Assembly (NCBI GenBank): GCA_963575745.1
Contig: CAUYUJ010018881.1
Coordinates: 1 to 62,000, forward strand
Source of the DNA: Prorocentrum cordatum
Taxonomy: Eukaryota > Sar > Dinophyceae > Prorocentrales > Prorocentraceae
Direction of reading: 5' to 3'
Length of the DNA stretch: 62,000 bases
In this document: positions 9,631 to 20,958 of the stretch, piece after piece
Position numbering within the stretch: position 1 is the first letter of the stretch
Layout: each line of letters starts with the position of its first letter
The notes under the pieces: generated by a model
The model's input: only the letters and a program-made list of their open reading frames with translations
Database searches by the model: none
Told to the model about the DNA's origin: nothing
Made by a program: the position numbers and the translations under genes

Positions 9631-12600
9631 TCAGCCGCAGTTGCTCGAGATTGCCCAACACATTCCAATCTAATGCAGCGGTTGTTCCAGATTGCGAATG
9701 GCGCCCCGCTCGGAGGCCCGCCAAGCGCCTGCGCGCGCGCGCGGGGCCGAACGAGCGCCCCCCGAACAAGCGGCTCCCTCTGAGAGTGGCCTGGCCGCGC
9801 CCCCGTCGAGGAAGATAACGGCGACGACGAAAGGGGCGAAGCAGTGGGCCAGTGCACGTTTGCAGGCCGCCATTGGGTTCTCCGTCGGCAGCGACGAGAG
9901 CTTCGCGCTGTGCAGTGACAGCGGTGGCTGAGTCGACGTTGCAGTGGCGGTGCCAAGGGTCGCCTCAGGCCCGCCTGATGCGTTGGCGCGCCTGCCCAAC
10001 CACCCCTTGCGATTCTACGCGCACGTGAAGCTGCGAGAGCTTTGCACGTCTTCGCCAACAAGGTGATTTCAGCGGCGATCCTGGTGCGAGAGGGGCGCCA
10101 ATGCTCCTCCTCCTCCTCATCTTCTTCATTCCCCTATTCATCTTCCCCCCCCCTCCCTCCTCCTCGCCCCGCGACCCGCAGCGCCGACGCCGCGAGGGCG
10201 TGCAGCCAAGAGTGGTCGGGCAAAGGGGCTGCCGACGATCGCGCGGGGCGGCGGGCGCATCGGCGTATGTACTTTGCCGCGCACGATGCGGCCGTGCGCC
10301 GCGCGTGGGTTGCGGGCGCCGACGAGCTCCGCCAGGCGACGAATCGGCGGTGGTCAAGAGCGCCCCTTCAAGTGCGCTCGGACCGGCTGGTCCTTCTTCG
10401 TTTTGGCAGCGGCCATGTCGGCCCCCCCCGCGAAGCGGAAGCGCCCCGCCTCGGCGAAGGGGCGGGCGCTGGCGCGGAGGCGTCACGGGCCCAACGGCCG
10501 AAGAGACGCGGTCACGCAGCGGGGGATGCGCGGATCCGTTCGGCGGCGGCGGCGCGGCCCGTGCAGTTCCATGCAGATGGTTTTTGGTTTGCTGGCGCCG
10601 CGCGCGCGCCATCGGGCGCGGTGAGAAATGGTCGGCGGCAATGCAGAATCGACGGGAGAGGGGGGTGGGGGGTGATATCAAGCATGCGAAGGGAAGATGG
10701 GGGGGAGGGGGGGTGGGCGGGGGAGGAGGGAGGAGGGGGGATTGGGAAAAAGGGTTCGCTTACGATTGCGGCGATGGAGGAGGGATGGAATGAACGGGCG
10801 AGGGCGGACGGGGGAATTCGAGGGGGGGAGGGGGGGGGGTTGTCGATCGAAGAAAAGGGCGCCCCTGCAACCAGGGGCAGCCGGGTGCCAATGCAGGGCC
10901 CCCCAACCTCCTCCCGCCGACGGGAATGGCGGGGAGCGACGGTGGCTCATTGCAGCCGTCATTCTGGGGCATCTACAACGCCCACAATCCGTCGTTCATG
11001 TGCCGCAGCTTGTCACTAGGAATGGCCATGGCGACAGGGCAATTACAGGGGCACGCGGCCCAGACGGGCCCCGTCGAACTCGAAGCGCTCCCGACGCGGG
11101 ACGGTTTCCCGCAGACGCCATTCTTCCCATTCCAAGTTATGCGGCGGTTGCCGCGTAGCCCATTGCGCGCTCGCAATGTGCCGCTAGCGACCTCCAAAGC
11201 GTTTGCGGGCGCTCGGTGCTTCAACAGCGTAGCGCCTCGGCTCTACAATGGGCGCCTTGCGCGCGGAGTAATGCCGCCCGTTGGGGCGCGGGCCCTTACG
11301 CGATGTTTGCGCGGGCAGGCGTGGTCAAGCCGCGGGCGGGGCCGCGGCGTGGCTCCCTCGGGCGTGGCGCGCGAGGGAGGCAGCCGCCATCGTTTCGCAT
11401 TGACACTGGTCACGTCTCGCGGCTTGCACATGTCGGCTCATAGGGCGCTCGAGAATTGGACGGGCGCGGCCCTCGAGTGGGCGCGGGCCGCGGGGTCCAG
11501 GCTCTTGGCCCCGGCGTTCTCCGATTGCCCGCGCGGGCGCGGCCCGCGGCGGTTGCGCGCGCGCCGCCGAGGAACATCGCGTTCGGGGTGTCACCCAAAC
11601 CCCGCGCGGAGGAAGAGTAGGAAGATGGGTGTGGGGAAGGTAGCCCGCCTCCTGCGGCGCGGTGGTGGTGGTGGTGGTGGCGGTGGTGGCGGTGGGGGTG
11701 GGGGTGGGTGGTTGGGGGGGGGGGGGGGGGCGCATGCGAGCCCTGCCCCATTGCCCGTCAGTGGGCCGCCCTTCAGCGAGGGCCGCAGCCGCGCTTGCGA
11801 ATATTGTCGCGAACGTAAGTGGCGGTGGTGGCAATGCCGCGCCATAGCCACAACGAGCATTGGGGGCGCCTACGAATATTGCGCAAAGCGCATGTGGCCC
11901 GAAGCCGTTCCCTGGCCGAGCGACGCCACTGTGGCGCTCGCGACCAGGTGGCCGCCAGGTTGTCGGGCCCAGCCTGACGAAGGAGATGGCGCGCCTGTTG
12001 CAGCGGCGCGGTTTCAACCTGCCAGCGGGGCGCGCCCTCGGCATGGCAAGACAGCGCGCGGCGGCCCCGCGCCGACGGGCGCACCGGGTTCCGCAGCGCG
12101 CGCGAGTCCTGCTCATTCCCGCCTCGCCCTCGCCATCCTCCTGACCTCACTCCTCCGCCGCCTCCGCTTCGCCTTTTCCCTTCCTCCTCCTCCTTTCTCC
12201 CCAAGGTCTCGTTCCCGCCCCCCCCCCCCGTCCTCGTCATCCTCCTCCGCGCAGATGCCGTCGCGCCCTACATCCGACGCCCCTCCGCGCCATGCAGGTC
12301 GGAGTGAAGAAGTGGAAGGGGGTGGGCGGGAAGGCAGAGGTGGGGGGGGGGCAGGAGGTTTGAGGACATTCGAATGTCATCTCCGCGCCTCCATGCGTTA
12401 ATTCGCTTGTCGCGCGTAAGTAATCGCAATACTGAGCATGCCGTCATGCTTTGCCGCGCGCCATCCGACTATGCCATTTCTCGGCCCCGCTACCTCCCCT
12501 CGGAGCGCGAAAAGCGCAGGGGCGCGATGAATCGCCGAGTCGCGCGCGCGCCCGATCGCGCTTGCCAGAGCGAGCGCGCGCAGTAGCTAGTGGCGCGTCC

Positions 12601-12790
12601 TCCTCTTTCGCCCCCGTTGCTCCGCCTTCTCGGTCCGCCCTCTTCGCTTTCCCGCAGCGCCAATTCCCTCCATCGGCCACCGCTTCGCCCACTTGAGTCA
12701 TTTGAGAATATGCATGGTACGCTTTCCAAGTTTACAGAACTTTTCTAGGTTAGCGCGTAGAGTCAACTGGGTATACCATACAGTTGTATA
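8640..12790. other. GC-rich region with no supportable gene
   Basis: Long frames exist on both strands, but their translations are Arg/Ala/Pro/Gly-rich with no recognisable motif, as expected from stop-poor GC-rich DNA. The region contains a GTCGTC stretch (9340-9375, 9598-9635), a TCCTCC stretch (10098-10170), G-rich blocks (10655-10840, 11658-11730) and a short direct repeat, ATTGAATGGCGGRTA, near 8642 and 8705. Isolated exons cannot be excluded. Confidence 0.5.
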
Positions 12791-12796
12791 GTGTGA

Positions 12797-12849
12797 TCTT
12801 TCGTTAACCGCTATATATACATTTATGTGTATATATACTTATGTGTGTG

Positions 12850-12890
<41 letters not shown>

Positions 12891-12892
12891 CA
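12797..12892 (+). repeat. TA/TATG microsatellite
   Basis: A TATATAC/TGTGTAT preamble leads into a pure TA run (about 12854-12888). Confidence 0.9.
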
Positions 12893-12999
12893 GTGAGGTT
12901 CGTCGGCCCTCGGGCAACATTCTGCTGTGCAATCTCGATCGTCCTGGGGTCGGGGTCGCTTCCTTTTGTCTGGGGGCCGGAGCGCCGCCGCCGCGCTTT

Positions 13000-14150
13000 C
13001 GTGACAATTGGTGGCGGCTGTTTGGTCTGGGGTGGGGGGCGGGGCGGGGGTTGCGTGCGTGTGTGGGGGGGGGGGGGGGTCGGTAGTGCGCGCGGGGGGA
13101 GGTAAAGGTTTTGGGGGGTAACACTCCCCACCCCCACGACTGAACGCATGACGGGGGGCGGGGGTGAGGGGGGCCTAAAATGCACTACTGAAATTTAGGT
13201 TAAATTGTAAGCTTCAAGCTCAATTTCATCGACTATTCAAATTTAGACCAACTGCTAACATCCTGGCCACCTTTGCGCGGGTGGGAACTGCGCCCGCGCA
13301 AGGGGGGCGGGGGCGCCCCTAGTCTTACGGGCCCCAGAGAGTTCGGGTGTCACGGGGAGGGGGCGAAATGGGGATGGGGGAAGGCTGGGCTGGGTGGGCG
13401 GACGGGCTGGGGGAAGGAAGGTAGAGCGTCGGGGATGGGGGGGGGGGGGGGGGGGAACGGGGGGAAACGGAGGATACGGCATGGAGGAGTGATTAAAGAG
13501 GGGGGGAGAAGGAGGAGGGAGGAGAAAGGATGAAGAAGCAGAGGGGTCGTTTGTTTTCTGGTGGTGCTGCTGCCGCTCAGTTCGTTCTGTTCTTTTCTGG
13601 TGGCGCGGGCGCCGTGCGCGGCCCTTGCCTCCCAGGACGGTGGCCGTAGGCCACGCGACGGCCCTCCAAGTTTGTTGGCGCGGCCCCCGCGCGCCGCGGG
13701 CGGTGCAAAAATGATTGGTCGCGCGCGCAGGGCGTGGGGGAGACCGCGAGCCCAGGGTCCAAGGGAGAGGGCGTGGCCCTTCTTGTTTTTTTGACCCCAT
13801 TCCTCATGCCTCACGCATCGCGTATCCCCACCAGCCAATCCAAAACCAATCGCATTGCACGTTGCCTTGATGGAGGACGCGTCGCAGAACGCAGCTCAGG
13901 ATTGCACTAAATCCGTCTTGCCTGTCCACATTGCTCGCTCGTTCGCTGCATTGTATCTGGCAAAACGTGTCCAGCACGTGCCCGACATGTGGACGCACTG
14001 GGAGGGTGGAGTAGGTGGAGGAGCATGAGTAGGAGGAGGATCAGCAGGAAAAGGGGCAGGAGGAGGGTGAGGAGCAAGAAGTAGAGGAAACATGAAGGAG
14101 GACAGGCGCGACGACGAAGAATGCGACGACGACGGGAGTCGACCGCCAAG
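13000..14150. other. G-rich and mixed sequence without a recognised gene
   Basis: There are G-runs at 13065-13080 and 13436-13455, purine-rich GGAGGA stretches, and otherwise nothing with a protein motif. Frames on both strands are of low complexity. Confidence 0.5.
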
Positions 14151-14159
14151 GTTGTCGCA

Positions 14160-14830
14160 GATATTTCGCTCTGGGAGCGTATTGGAAGCTTATTGGGTCC
14201 CTCCTGGGGCCCTCTTGGGGCCATCTTAGTGGCGTCTAGGCCCTCTGTGGTGCTCTCTTGGTGCGCTTTTGGGGTCCTCTTGGAGGCTTTGCCACCCTCC
14301 CCCCCATGGACCCTGGGAGGCATTTGGGAGGCTCTTGGGGCCATATGGGAGCTTTCTTGGGCTCCCCTGGGGCTCTCTTGGGGGCGCCCATGTGGTTCTT
14401 GTCGGGCCCTCCTGGAGGTCTTGCGGGCACTCCTGGAGCGGTCGATCAGAGAATGGGGGTGGGGAGGTCCTTGACAACGCCCCCCCCCCCCAAAAAAAAA
14501 AAAAAAAAAAAAACTGAGCCTCCAATGGCCCTCTTGGGCCGCTCGTGGGGCGGTCGCGGGTGCCCCATTGCGTTTTCCTGGGTCCCTCGTTGGGCCCTGT
14601 TTGGCCATCGTGGAGCCATCTTGAGGCCTCGCGAGCCAATCGGGCGCGAAAAAGCCAGAATGCAAATGACATTGACCAACGTAATGCTTTTGAACTAGTC
14701 TGACTTTTTGGGAGTTTCCTGGGCGGTCTTGGAAAGCGCCTGGAAGCGCCATGAAGCGGCCCCGAGGGCTCTTGCGTGCATGTCGGAAGCTCTTGGATGC
14801 ATGTTGGGAGGTTCTTGGATGTTCATCTTC
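14160..14830 (+). repeat. dispersed GGGGCC/CTCTTGG repeat, copy 2
   Basis: It opens with TTCGCTCTGGGAGCGT like copy 1, continues through CTCTTGGGGCC words, has a C14/A20 homopolymer junction (14479-14513) where copy 1 has a purine tract, then GCCCTCTTGGGCCGCTC, GAGCCATCTTGAGGCCTCGC and CTTGGATGCATGTTGGGAGG. The block order matches copies 1 and 3. Confidence 0.8.
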
Positions 14831-15323
14831 CCTTGTAGCCCGCAGCGCTGTGGAGGCTCTCGCGAACGTCGCCCTTGCTACCCCGATATGATTTGTTGGT
14901 CAAGGTATGCAGTTCTTCGTCGTCGTCTTATGTCTACTGCTTGCCCCGTCCCTCTCTGTGGCCCGCCATCGACCCTTTGGGTGTCGCCGCTGACGGGCGC
15001 GTGGACGTCGAGGGCAAGGCGGCCGCCCTCGGCTGCCCCGCGCGATGCCCCGACGAAGATGGCGGGGGGCGGGAGGGGCGGCGAGCGCGAGGTTTCGCAC
15101 GTGACATCGGATGGGGATGGGCGGGGAAAGGGGGGGCAGTGGAGGAAGGGGGAGGGGGAAACGAAAGGAGGTGAGAGAGGCAATCGGGTTGATAAGGGGC
15201 GATAGAGCGATTCCGATAGACGGAGCGGATAAGGCAGCGGCGGGGCGAGCGAGGAGGGAATGGAGGAGGGGTGAGTAAGATAAGGAGGGGGACCGATCGG
15301 GGGGCCGAGGGGAGGGAGGGCGA

Positions 15324-15700
15324 ATGGTCGAGGATCACTCCGTCCACTCTCGGGTGTGCGTGGGCGCGATCGCAGAGCACTCCGTTCACTCTTGGGGCGA
15401 CGCGCGCTTGATGTCAGATCACTCCGAGTTGACGCCGCCACTCTTGCATGGCACTCTTCACCCATCCAGGTCGATGTCGACACGCTCGCAGAACACTCTG
15501 AATTCGAGGAGGCACTTTCCAAAACACTCTGAACACTTAAGACACTTTGAAAACACTTTTTTTACACTCCAACAACTTTCCAAAACACTCTCAACACTTT
15601 GGGCAACACTCTGAACACTTTTCAAAACACTCCCAACACTTTGGAAAACAGCTTGAACACTTTTCAAATCACTATCAACTGCTCATCCGCACTCCTCGCT
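15324..15700 (+). repeat. CACTC/ACACTTT imperfect minisatellite
   Basis: Words such as AAAACACTCTGAACACTTT recur at irregular spacing, first as GATCACTCCG variants (15330-15440) and then densely (15480-15690). On the minus strand they read as a repetitive peptide, so no gene is called. Confidence 0.85.
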
Positions 15701-15779
15701 TGATGTTGGATCACTGTTTGCGTCGGCGCTTGTGTCGGACATTGCTTCGGGAGCGCCCTAAGTACACCCATGCACACTC

Positions 15780-15945
15780 TCGCCGCGCGCCCTAAGTACC
15801 CCCCTACCCCCCCCTCGCCGCGCGCCCTAAGTACCCCCCTACCCCCCCCCCCCTCGCCGCGCGCCCTGAGTACCCCCCTGCCCGCCCCCTTCCCCGCCCT
15901 CTGTGGCCGCGCGCCCTAAGTGCCCCCCTGCCCCCCTCCCCCCAG
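15780..15945 (+). repeat. CGCCGCGCGCCCTAAGTACC tandem repeat
   Basis: Four to five units of about 35-45 bp share CGCGCGCCCTAAGTACCCCC followed by a C-rich spacer of variable length. Confidence 0.85.
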
Positions 15946-16217
15946 CCACTCCACCCCCGCTCGGCTGAGGGGGGCTGCATGGGCTGGGGCTGGGGGCTCG
16001 TTCAAGAGCGGGGGTCCAGCGGGCGGCGGGGGCACGGCCGCCGAGGCGCTGGGCGTGGCTCGAAAAGCTGGGGCCTGGCGTTGGCCGTGGGGGGCCTGGC
16101 CGTTCGGGGCGCCCGCGGGGCGGCCGCTGGCGGCTGCTGGGTTTGTTGTTTTACGGGCGCAGCCCGTAATTTGATTCTCGCGAGGTAGACACTGACAGAC
16201 TGAACTGAACCACCAGG

Positions 16218-17432
16218 CCGTTAGATGGCAGTTTTATTTCCGCGGGTGAGGATATTTCGGGTGGCAGTTTTAAGCCAGCTGGTGAGCATATTTCGGTGGC
16301 AGTTTTAAGCCAGCGGGTGAGAGGATATTTCGGTGGCAGTTTTAAGCGCCAGCGGGTGAGGATGTTTCGGTGGCAGTTTTAAGCCAGCGGGTGAGGATAT
16401 CTCGGGTGAGGATATTTCGGTGGCAGTTTTACGCCAGCGGGTGAGGATATTTCGGGTGGCAGGTTTAAGCCAGCGGGTGAGGATATCTCGGGTGGCAGTT
16501 TTAAGCCAGCGGGTGAGGATATTTCGGGTGGCAGTTTTAAGCCAGCGGGTGAGGATATCTCGGGTGGCAGTTTTAAGCCAGCGGGTGAGGGGTGAGGATA
16601 TTTTGGTGGCAGTTTTAAGCCAGCGGGTGAGGATATTTCGGGTGGCAGTTTTAAGCCAGCGGGTGAGGATATTTCGGTGGCAGTTTTAAGCCAGCGGGTG
16701 AGGATATTTCGGGTGGCAGTTTTAAGCGCCAGCGGGTGAGGATGTTTCGGTGGCAGTTTTAAGCCAGCGGGTGAGCATATCTCGGGTGAGGATATTTCGG
16801 TGGCAGTTTTACGCCAGCGGGTGAGGATATTTCGCGTGGCAGTTTTACGCCAGCGGGTGAGGATATCTCGCGTGGCAGTTTTAAGCCAGCGGGTGAAGAT
16901 ATTTCGGATGAGGATATTTCGGGTGGCAGTTTTATGCCAGCGGGTGAGGATATCTCGGGTGGCAGGTTTTAAGCCAGCGGGTGAGGATATCTCGGGTGGC
17001 AGTTTTAAGCCAGCGGGTGAGGATATCTTGGGTGGCAGTTTTAAGCCAGCGGGTGAGGATATTTCGGTGGAAGTTTTAAGCCAGCGGGTGAGGATATCTC
17101 GGGTGAGGATATTTTGGTGGCAGTTTTAAGCCAACGGGTGAGGATATTTCGGGTGGCAGTTTTAAGCCAGCGGGTGAGGATATTTCGCGTGGCAGTTTTA
17201 AGCCAGCGGGTGAGGATATCTCGGGTGGCAGTTTTAAGCCAGCGGGTGAGGATATTTCGGTGGCAGTTTTAAGCCAGCGGGTGAGGATATTTCGGTGGCA
17301 GTTTTAAGCCAGCGGGTGAGGATATCTCGGGTGGCAGTTTTAGGCCAGCGGGTGAGTATATCTCGGGTGAGGATATTTCGGTGGCAGTTTTAAGCCAGCG
17401 GGTGAGGATATTTCGGGTGGCAGTTTTAAGCC
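16218..17432 (+). repeat. 35-36 bp minisatellite, about 33 units
   Basis: The unit contains GGCAGTTTTAAGCCAGCGGG followed by TGAGGATATTTCGGGT, 35 or 36 bp depending on one G. Some units are shortened or doubled at the GGTGAGGATAT part. Every unit contains a donor-like GGGTGAG and an acceptor-like TTTTAAG. The last unit breaks off at TTTTAAG and the helicase fragment begins directly after it. Confidence 0.97.
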
Positions 17433-17807
17433 ACGATGCACAAGTCCCAGGGCATGACAATTCCTTGTGTTGCTGCAAACTTGGGCGACACGGAAATGCA
17501 TCTGGGCGGTACGTTTACCGTCTTGTCTCGGGTGCCTGCCTTGACTGGTCTTGCTTTGGAACGTGGCTTGAATTTCGACCGGTTGGCCAAGATCAACCAG
17601 AGCCGGTCTTTGTTGGCACGGAAAGAATACGAAGCTGCGAAATGGCCACCGCTCGAAGCCAATGCGCTTCGACATTTTCAGTCGGTCCTTGCAGAGCTGT
17701 TGCTGAAACGGGGGTCTCCCGAAGCAGCTGTGCTGGACACGATCGGCGGCTTGGCCGAAACAGCAGCTGAGCAATTGTCACTGCCTGACTTCACTGCGGA
17801 ACTGTGA
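17426..17807 (+). pseudogene. C-terminal fragment of a Pif1/Helitron-type helicase
   Basis: Directly after the last TTTTAAG of the minisatellite, the frame reads ATMHKSQGMTIP, then ANLGDTEMHLGGTFTVLSRV and PALTGLALE, with NFDRLAKINQS. This is the conserved end of superfamily-1 Pif1 helicases (motif V/VI: HKSQG-T, LG, G-y-ALSRV, L-GL-L, F-R), which also forms the C-terminus of Helitron RepHel proteins. All N-terminal helicase motifs are missing. About 75 further residues end at a TGA at 17805-17807. Either this is a broken copy, or it is the last exon of a gene whose preceding intron contains the minisatellite; the AG before CCACGATG would serve as acceptor. Confidence 0.7.
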
Positions 17808-17929
17808 GCACTTTCTAGGGTGGAAACGCTGCGCAATCATCGTGGCGGCGACGGCCGGTGCCATTTCTACCATAATTTCTACCGGGAGAGTGCGGAAGGG
17901 CTCTCGCACGGGGGCGGCTTGTGCAGTTT

Positions 17930-17995
17930 GAGCAGAGATGGCACCCACGACGAAGAGGAGGGGGCAGGAGCAGGAGGAGGAGGAGGAGGAGGAGC

Positions 17996-18027
<32 letters not shown>

Positions 18028-18069
18028 CATGATGATCATGATGATCATGGTGCTGATGCTGAGGAGGAC

Positions 18070-18107
<38 letters not shown>

Positions 18108-18180
18108 GGATGAGGATGAGGATGAGGATGAGGATGAGGATGACGATGAGGATTATGACGGCGGGGATGAGGCGATGGAA
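17930..18180 (+). repeat. GAGGAG/GATGAT/GAGGAT triplet arrays
   Basis: The tract passes from GGAGGA through GATGAT(CAT) to GAGGAT hexamers. Frames give Glu/Asp, Met or Arg runs depending on register, so it is not treated as coding. Confidence 0.9.
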
Positions 18181-18917
18181 GGAGGACGAGGGAGGAGGAG
18201 GGGTGGAAGGAGGGCACGGAGATCGTGGAAAGGGTGCTCGCAAGGAGAGTGGCAAGGGGAAGAGGAAGGCGCTGGACGAGGAGGCCGACGAGGAGGAAGG
18301 AGGCGGAGGACAAGGCAAGAGGCGGCGGGAGGAGGATTTCATTGAAAATGGACGACGGGGGGGGGGGAGATCAGCTCGAGGGCGGAGGACGCGGACGGGA
18401 TGAGGAGGCGGCAGAAGGGAGGAGGAGGTGGAAGTGGAGGAGTCGTAGGAGGAGGAGGAGGAGGTGGAAGAGGAGGAGGAGGAGGAAGAGGAGGGAGGAA
18501 CCGAGAAGAGCTCTGTGCTCGGCGCGGGCATCCAGCCGCCACGCGATGCATCATCTGCATGGTCGGCCCAGCCGACGGCTACGCCTCCAGCGAGGTGCTG
18601 CGCCCGTATATATGCTCGCCCCTTGGCGTGGGGCTGGCGGGGGGCCAAGGGGCGAGCTGTCCGGTGATTTGTGCTCCGCGGGCCGCGGGTTGCTTTGCAG
18701 TGGCTTCCCTCCCCGGGGGGCATCGCCTGGGCAGCTCGCTTTCGGTGTGTCCTCGGGCTCCTCGTCGCCGCCTCTTGGGCCCGTCGGGAGGGGGTTCGGA
18801 AGTGGATTCCGACCCAGGCTCCGACGGGGGCGATCTGTGCGTACCTGGCTTTCGGCCGTTGTCTCATCTCATCGCCCCCTCTCCCCGCCCCTCGTCCGCG
18901 GCCATCTGTTGCCCCAG

Positions 18918-19817
18918 GCCCACGCTGACAAGACCTTTGCAAAAGTCCGCGGCGATATTTTCGCCCAGAATCTCAAGGTCGCGGAGAACCTGGCCGCAGG
19001 CAGGGTGGCTGCACCTTCCCTGAGCTCGTGCAGGTCGCGGTACGACGCTTGGAGGGCCTCGGTGGATGGGAAGAAGTCCCAGATGAAGTCCAACGGCGGC
19101 GACGACGACGACAGCGGCGATGAGAGCAGCGACTCGGATGATGATGGGCGCGGTCATCACTCTGCAGCGGCAGATGCTGCTACACCAGCTGCAGGTGCCG
19201 CAGGCGGAGTCTCCTCGCCGTCCGCGCCCGAGGCAGGGGTTCGCCTGGAGGTTCAGTCGCATGGAGTGACTTCGGTTTCGGCGGGGGGCAGTCAGCCTCC
19301 AGGAGGTCCGCCGAGGCCGCCGAGGCGATCGGCCAGCCGCTCGAGGACCCCGCGGGACTCCTCCCAGGCAGCAGATGGTGAAGATTGGGCCCCAAGCGGC
19401 AGGAAGCTCAAGTCGAGTGATGGCGCAGACTGCTACATCCAGGTCTTGGACCTCAAGGAGGCGATGAATGGCGCCAAGTTGGGCGTGCAGTTGCACCACG
19501 CGGAGCTGTTGAAGGAGAAGTGCGGCGAGAATGATGACGACTTCAAGAGGCTCAACACGCACATCGAGAAGTACCGCGACGCTCTCATTCTTTCGCCTTC
19601 GATGTACACCAGCCAGGCCGACTCGAAGATCAAGTCCTGCATCGAGAGCATGTGTGTCAAGGAGCGCATTACCATCCCTCGGCACATCCAGCGCCACTTG
19701 ATCATCAAGGCTGGCGTCGTGGCAAACGGACATGCCTCGTTGCGCACCCACTTTGCAGTGGTCCTATCTGCTGTTCCCAAATTGTTGTATCGTCTGGTCT
19801 GCAACTTCAGGGCTTAG
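18918..19817 (+). CDS. unrecognised protein or exon with acidic and SR-like regions
   Basis: A likely splice acceptor (GTTGCCCCAG at 18908-18917) precedes a phase-0 frame starting AHADKTFAKVRGDIFAQNL. The frame continues back to about 18225 through GAGGAG low-complexity sequence, so I prefer 18918 as the exon start. Downstream come DDDDSGDESSDSDDDG, an Ala/Gly/Ser linker, an SR-like patch (RRSASRSRTPRDSSQ), and then a well-composed helical region of about 130 residues (GADCYIQVLDLKEAMNGAKL, LHHAELLKEKCGENDDDFKR, SKIKSCIESMCVKERITIP). It ends at TAG 19815-19817. No family is recognised. It might be joined by splicing to the helical protein at 23838-25752, but no phase-consistent junction was found. 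Confidence 0.5.
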   Translation, partial: AHADKTFAKVRGDIFAQNLKVAENLAAGRVAAPSLSSCRSRYDAWRASVDGKKSQMKSNGGDDDDSGDESSDSDDDGRGHHSAAADAATPAAGAAGGVSSPSAPEAGVRLEVQSHGVTSVSAGGSQPPGGPPRPPRRSASRSRTPRDSSQAADGEDWAPSGRKLKSSDGADCYIQVLDLKEAMNGAKLGVQLHHAELLKEKCGENDDDFKRLNTHIEKYRDALILSPSMYTSQADSKIKSCIESMCVKERITIPRHIQRHLIIKAGVVANGHASLRTHFAVVLSAVPKLLYRLVCNFRA

Positions 19818-19839
19818 GGTCGAGGGTCATCTGAGGCCG

Positions 19840-20040
19840 CCTTGAACCTCCTTGGAGCCATCCTGAGGCCTCGGGCCATATTTGGACGTCTGTGGGCTTT
19901 CTTGGCTGCCTCTTGGGGCATCGGGCGGTCTCGTGAGACCTCTTGGGCCTTTCTGCGATCTTGGGGCTTAGTGATGGGGCCGCATTGTGTAGTCCTGGGT
20001 CTTGGGGCCCTCTTGGGGGAGAGGGTCAGGTAGGGCAATG
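19840..20040 (+). repeat. fragment of the dispersed CTTGGGGCC repeat
   Basis: CCTTGGAGCCATCCTGAGGC, TTTCTTGGCTGCCTCTTGGG and GGCCCTCTTGGGGGAGAGGG match the word style of the family. Only a short 5'-like part is present. Confidence 0.65.
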
Positions 20041-20239
20041 CTTGAGGCCTTGACCATAGCGCCAGATCCCCTACAAGCGGTTCGAGCTCTCGGACCCGCG
20101 GCGCTAAGTAAATTGTGGAGGGGGGTCTCGAGCGAGACCCGCACCGTGGAGCCTCAGAAAGGCTTCCCAGGGGCGCCGCCCCGAGAGGCCGCGGAGCCCA
20201 GGGGGGGACACGGGGTGCATCAGTTGCAGCAGGAGGGAC

Positions 20240-20475
20240 CTGATGAGGCGGAAGAGGATATGGAGGAGGAGGGGAATGATGAGGATGAGGATGAGGATGA
20301 GGAGGATGAGGAGGATGAGGAGGATGGGGGAGAATGAGGCGGAGGGAGAGGAGGATAATGAGGAGGAGGAGGAGGAGGAGGAGGAGGAGAAGGCGGGGAT
20401 GCGCGGGTGGGAGACGGAGGAGGGGGAGGAGAAGGAGGAGGAGGAGGAGGAGGAGGAGGAGTTGCTTACGCGGAG
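20240..20475 (+). repeat. GAGGAT/GAGGAG arrays
   Basis: GATGAGGATGAGGATG passes into GAGGAGGAGG with two interruptions. Any reading frame gives acidic, Arg/Met or Gly-rich runs. Confidence 0.9.
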
Positions 20476-20589
20476 GTAGTTTACAATGTGGGCTCTCTCA
20501 TCTTCCATCAATTTCTTCGTTCCCTCCACCCGCGCCTTGCCTTCTTCGCCTCGTCGCCGCGTCGGCCCGCGAGTGTTTGTGGGCCCTGC

Positions 20590-20958
20590 CCGCCGCGCCC
20601 ACCCGCGGCGGCCCCCATGCAGCCGCGGTTGCAGTTGCAGCCGCGACCTTTGGCAGCAACAGCTGCGGCCATTCCGTTCAGGCCGCCGCCGAATTGGCGG
20701 CCTCCCATCGCGGCGGGCCCGCGTCCGTCACCGCCACCTCAGGTGGTGCCCCCACCTCGGGTGGTGCCCCCACCTCGGGTGGTGCCACCTCTTGTGGAGC
20801 GCCCGCCGACGTCGCTGCCGTCAGTTCCGCCGCCCACTGCGGGCGCGCCGCAGCAGAGCTCGGCGCCCGCGACCCCGCCCCTCGTCATCTTGTCAGATGG
20901 CGTCGGCGACAGCGATGGTGAAACTGCTGATGACCACATCAGCTCTACGAGCGCCTAG
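20590..20958 (+). CDS. possible Pro-rich exon
   Basis: The frame contains PQPRLQLQPRPLAATAAAIP, a 6-residue peptide PPPRVV repeated (GTGGTGCCCCCACCTCGG units at 20741-20795) and ends PLVILSDGVGDSDGETADD, stopping at TAG 20956-20958. The acidic tail and even composition make coding possible, but there is no family match and no supported start. Confidence 0.25.
   Translation, partial: PPRPPAAAPMQPRLQLQPRPLAATAAAIPFRPPPNWRPPIAAGPRPSPPPQVVPPPRVVPPPRVVPPLVERPPTSLPSVPPPTAGAPQQSSAPATPPLVILSDGVGDSDGETADDHISSTSA

Noticed and set aside
10926-12401. 491-codon plus-strand ORF
   Set aside because: Composition follows GC-rich, G-run and CT-rich DNA; no motif or splice signals, and both strands are equally open.
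15780-15945. Telomere-like CCCTAAG words
   Set aside because: The unit is a 35-45 bp GC-rich repeat, not a TTTAGGG array.
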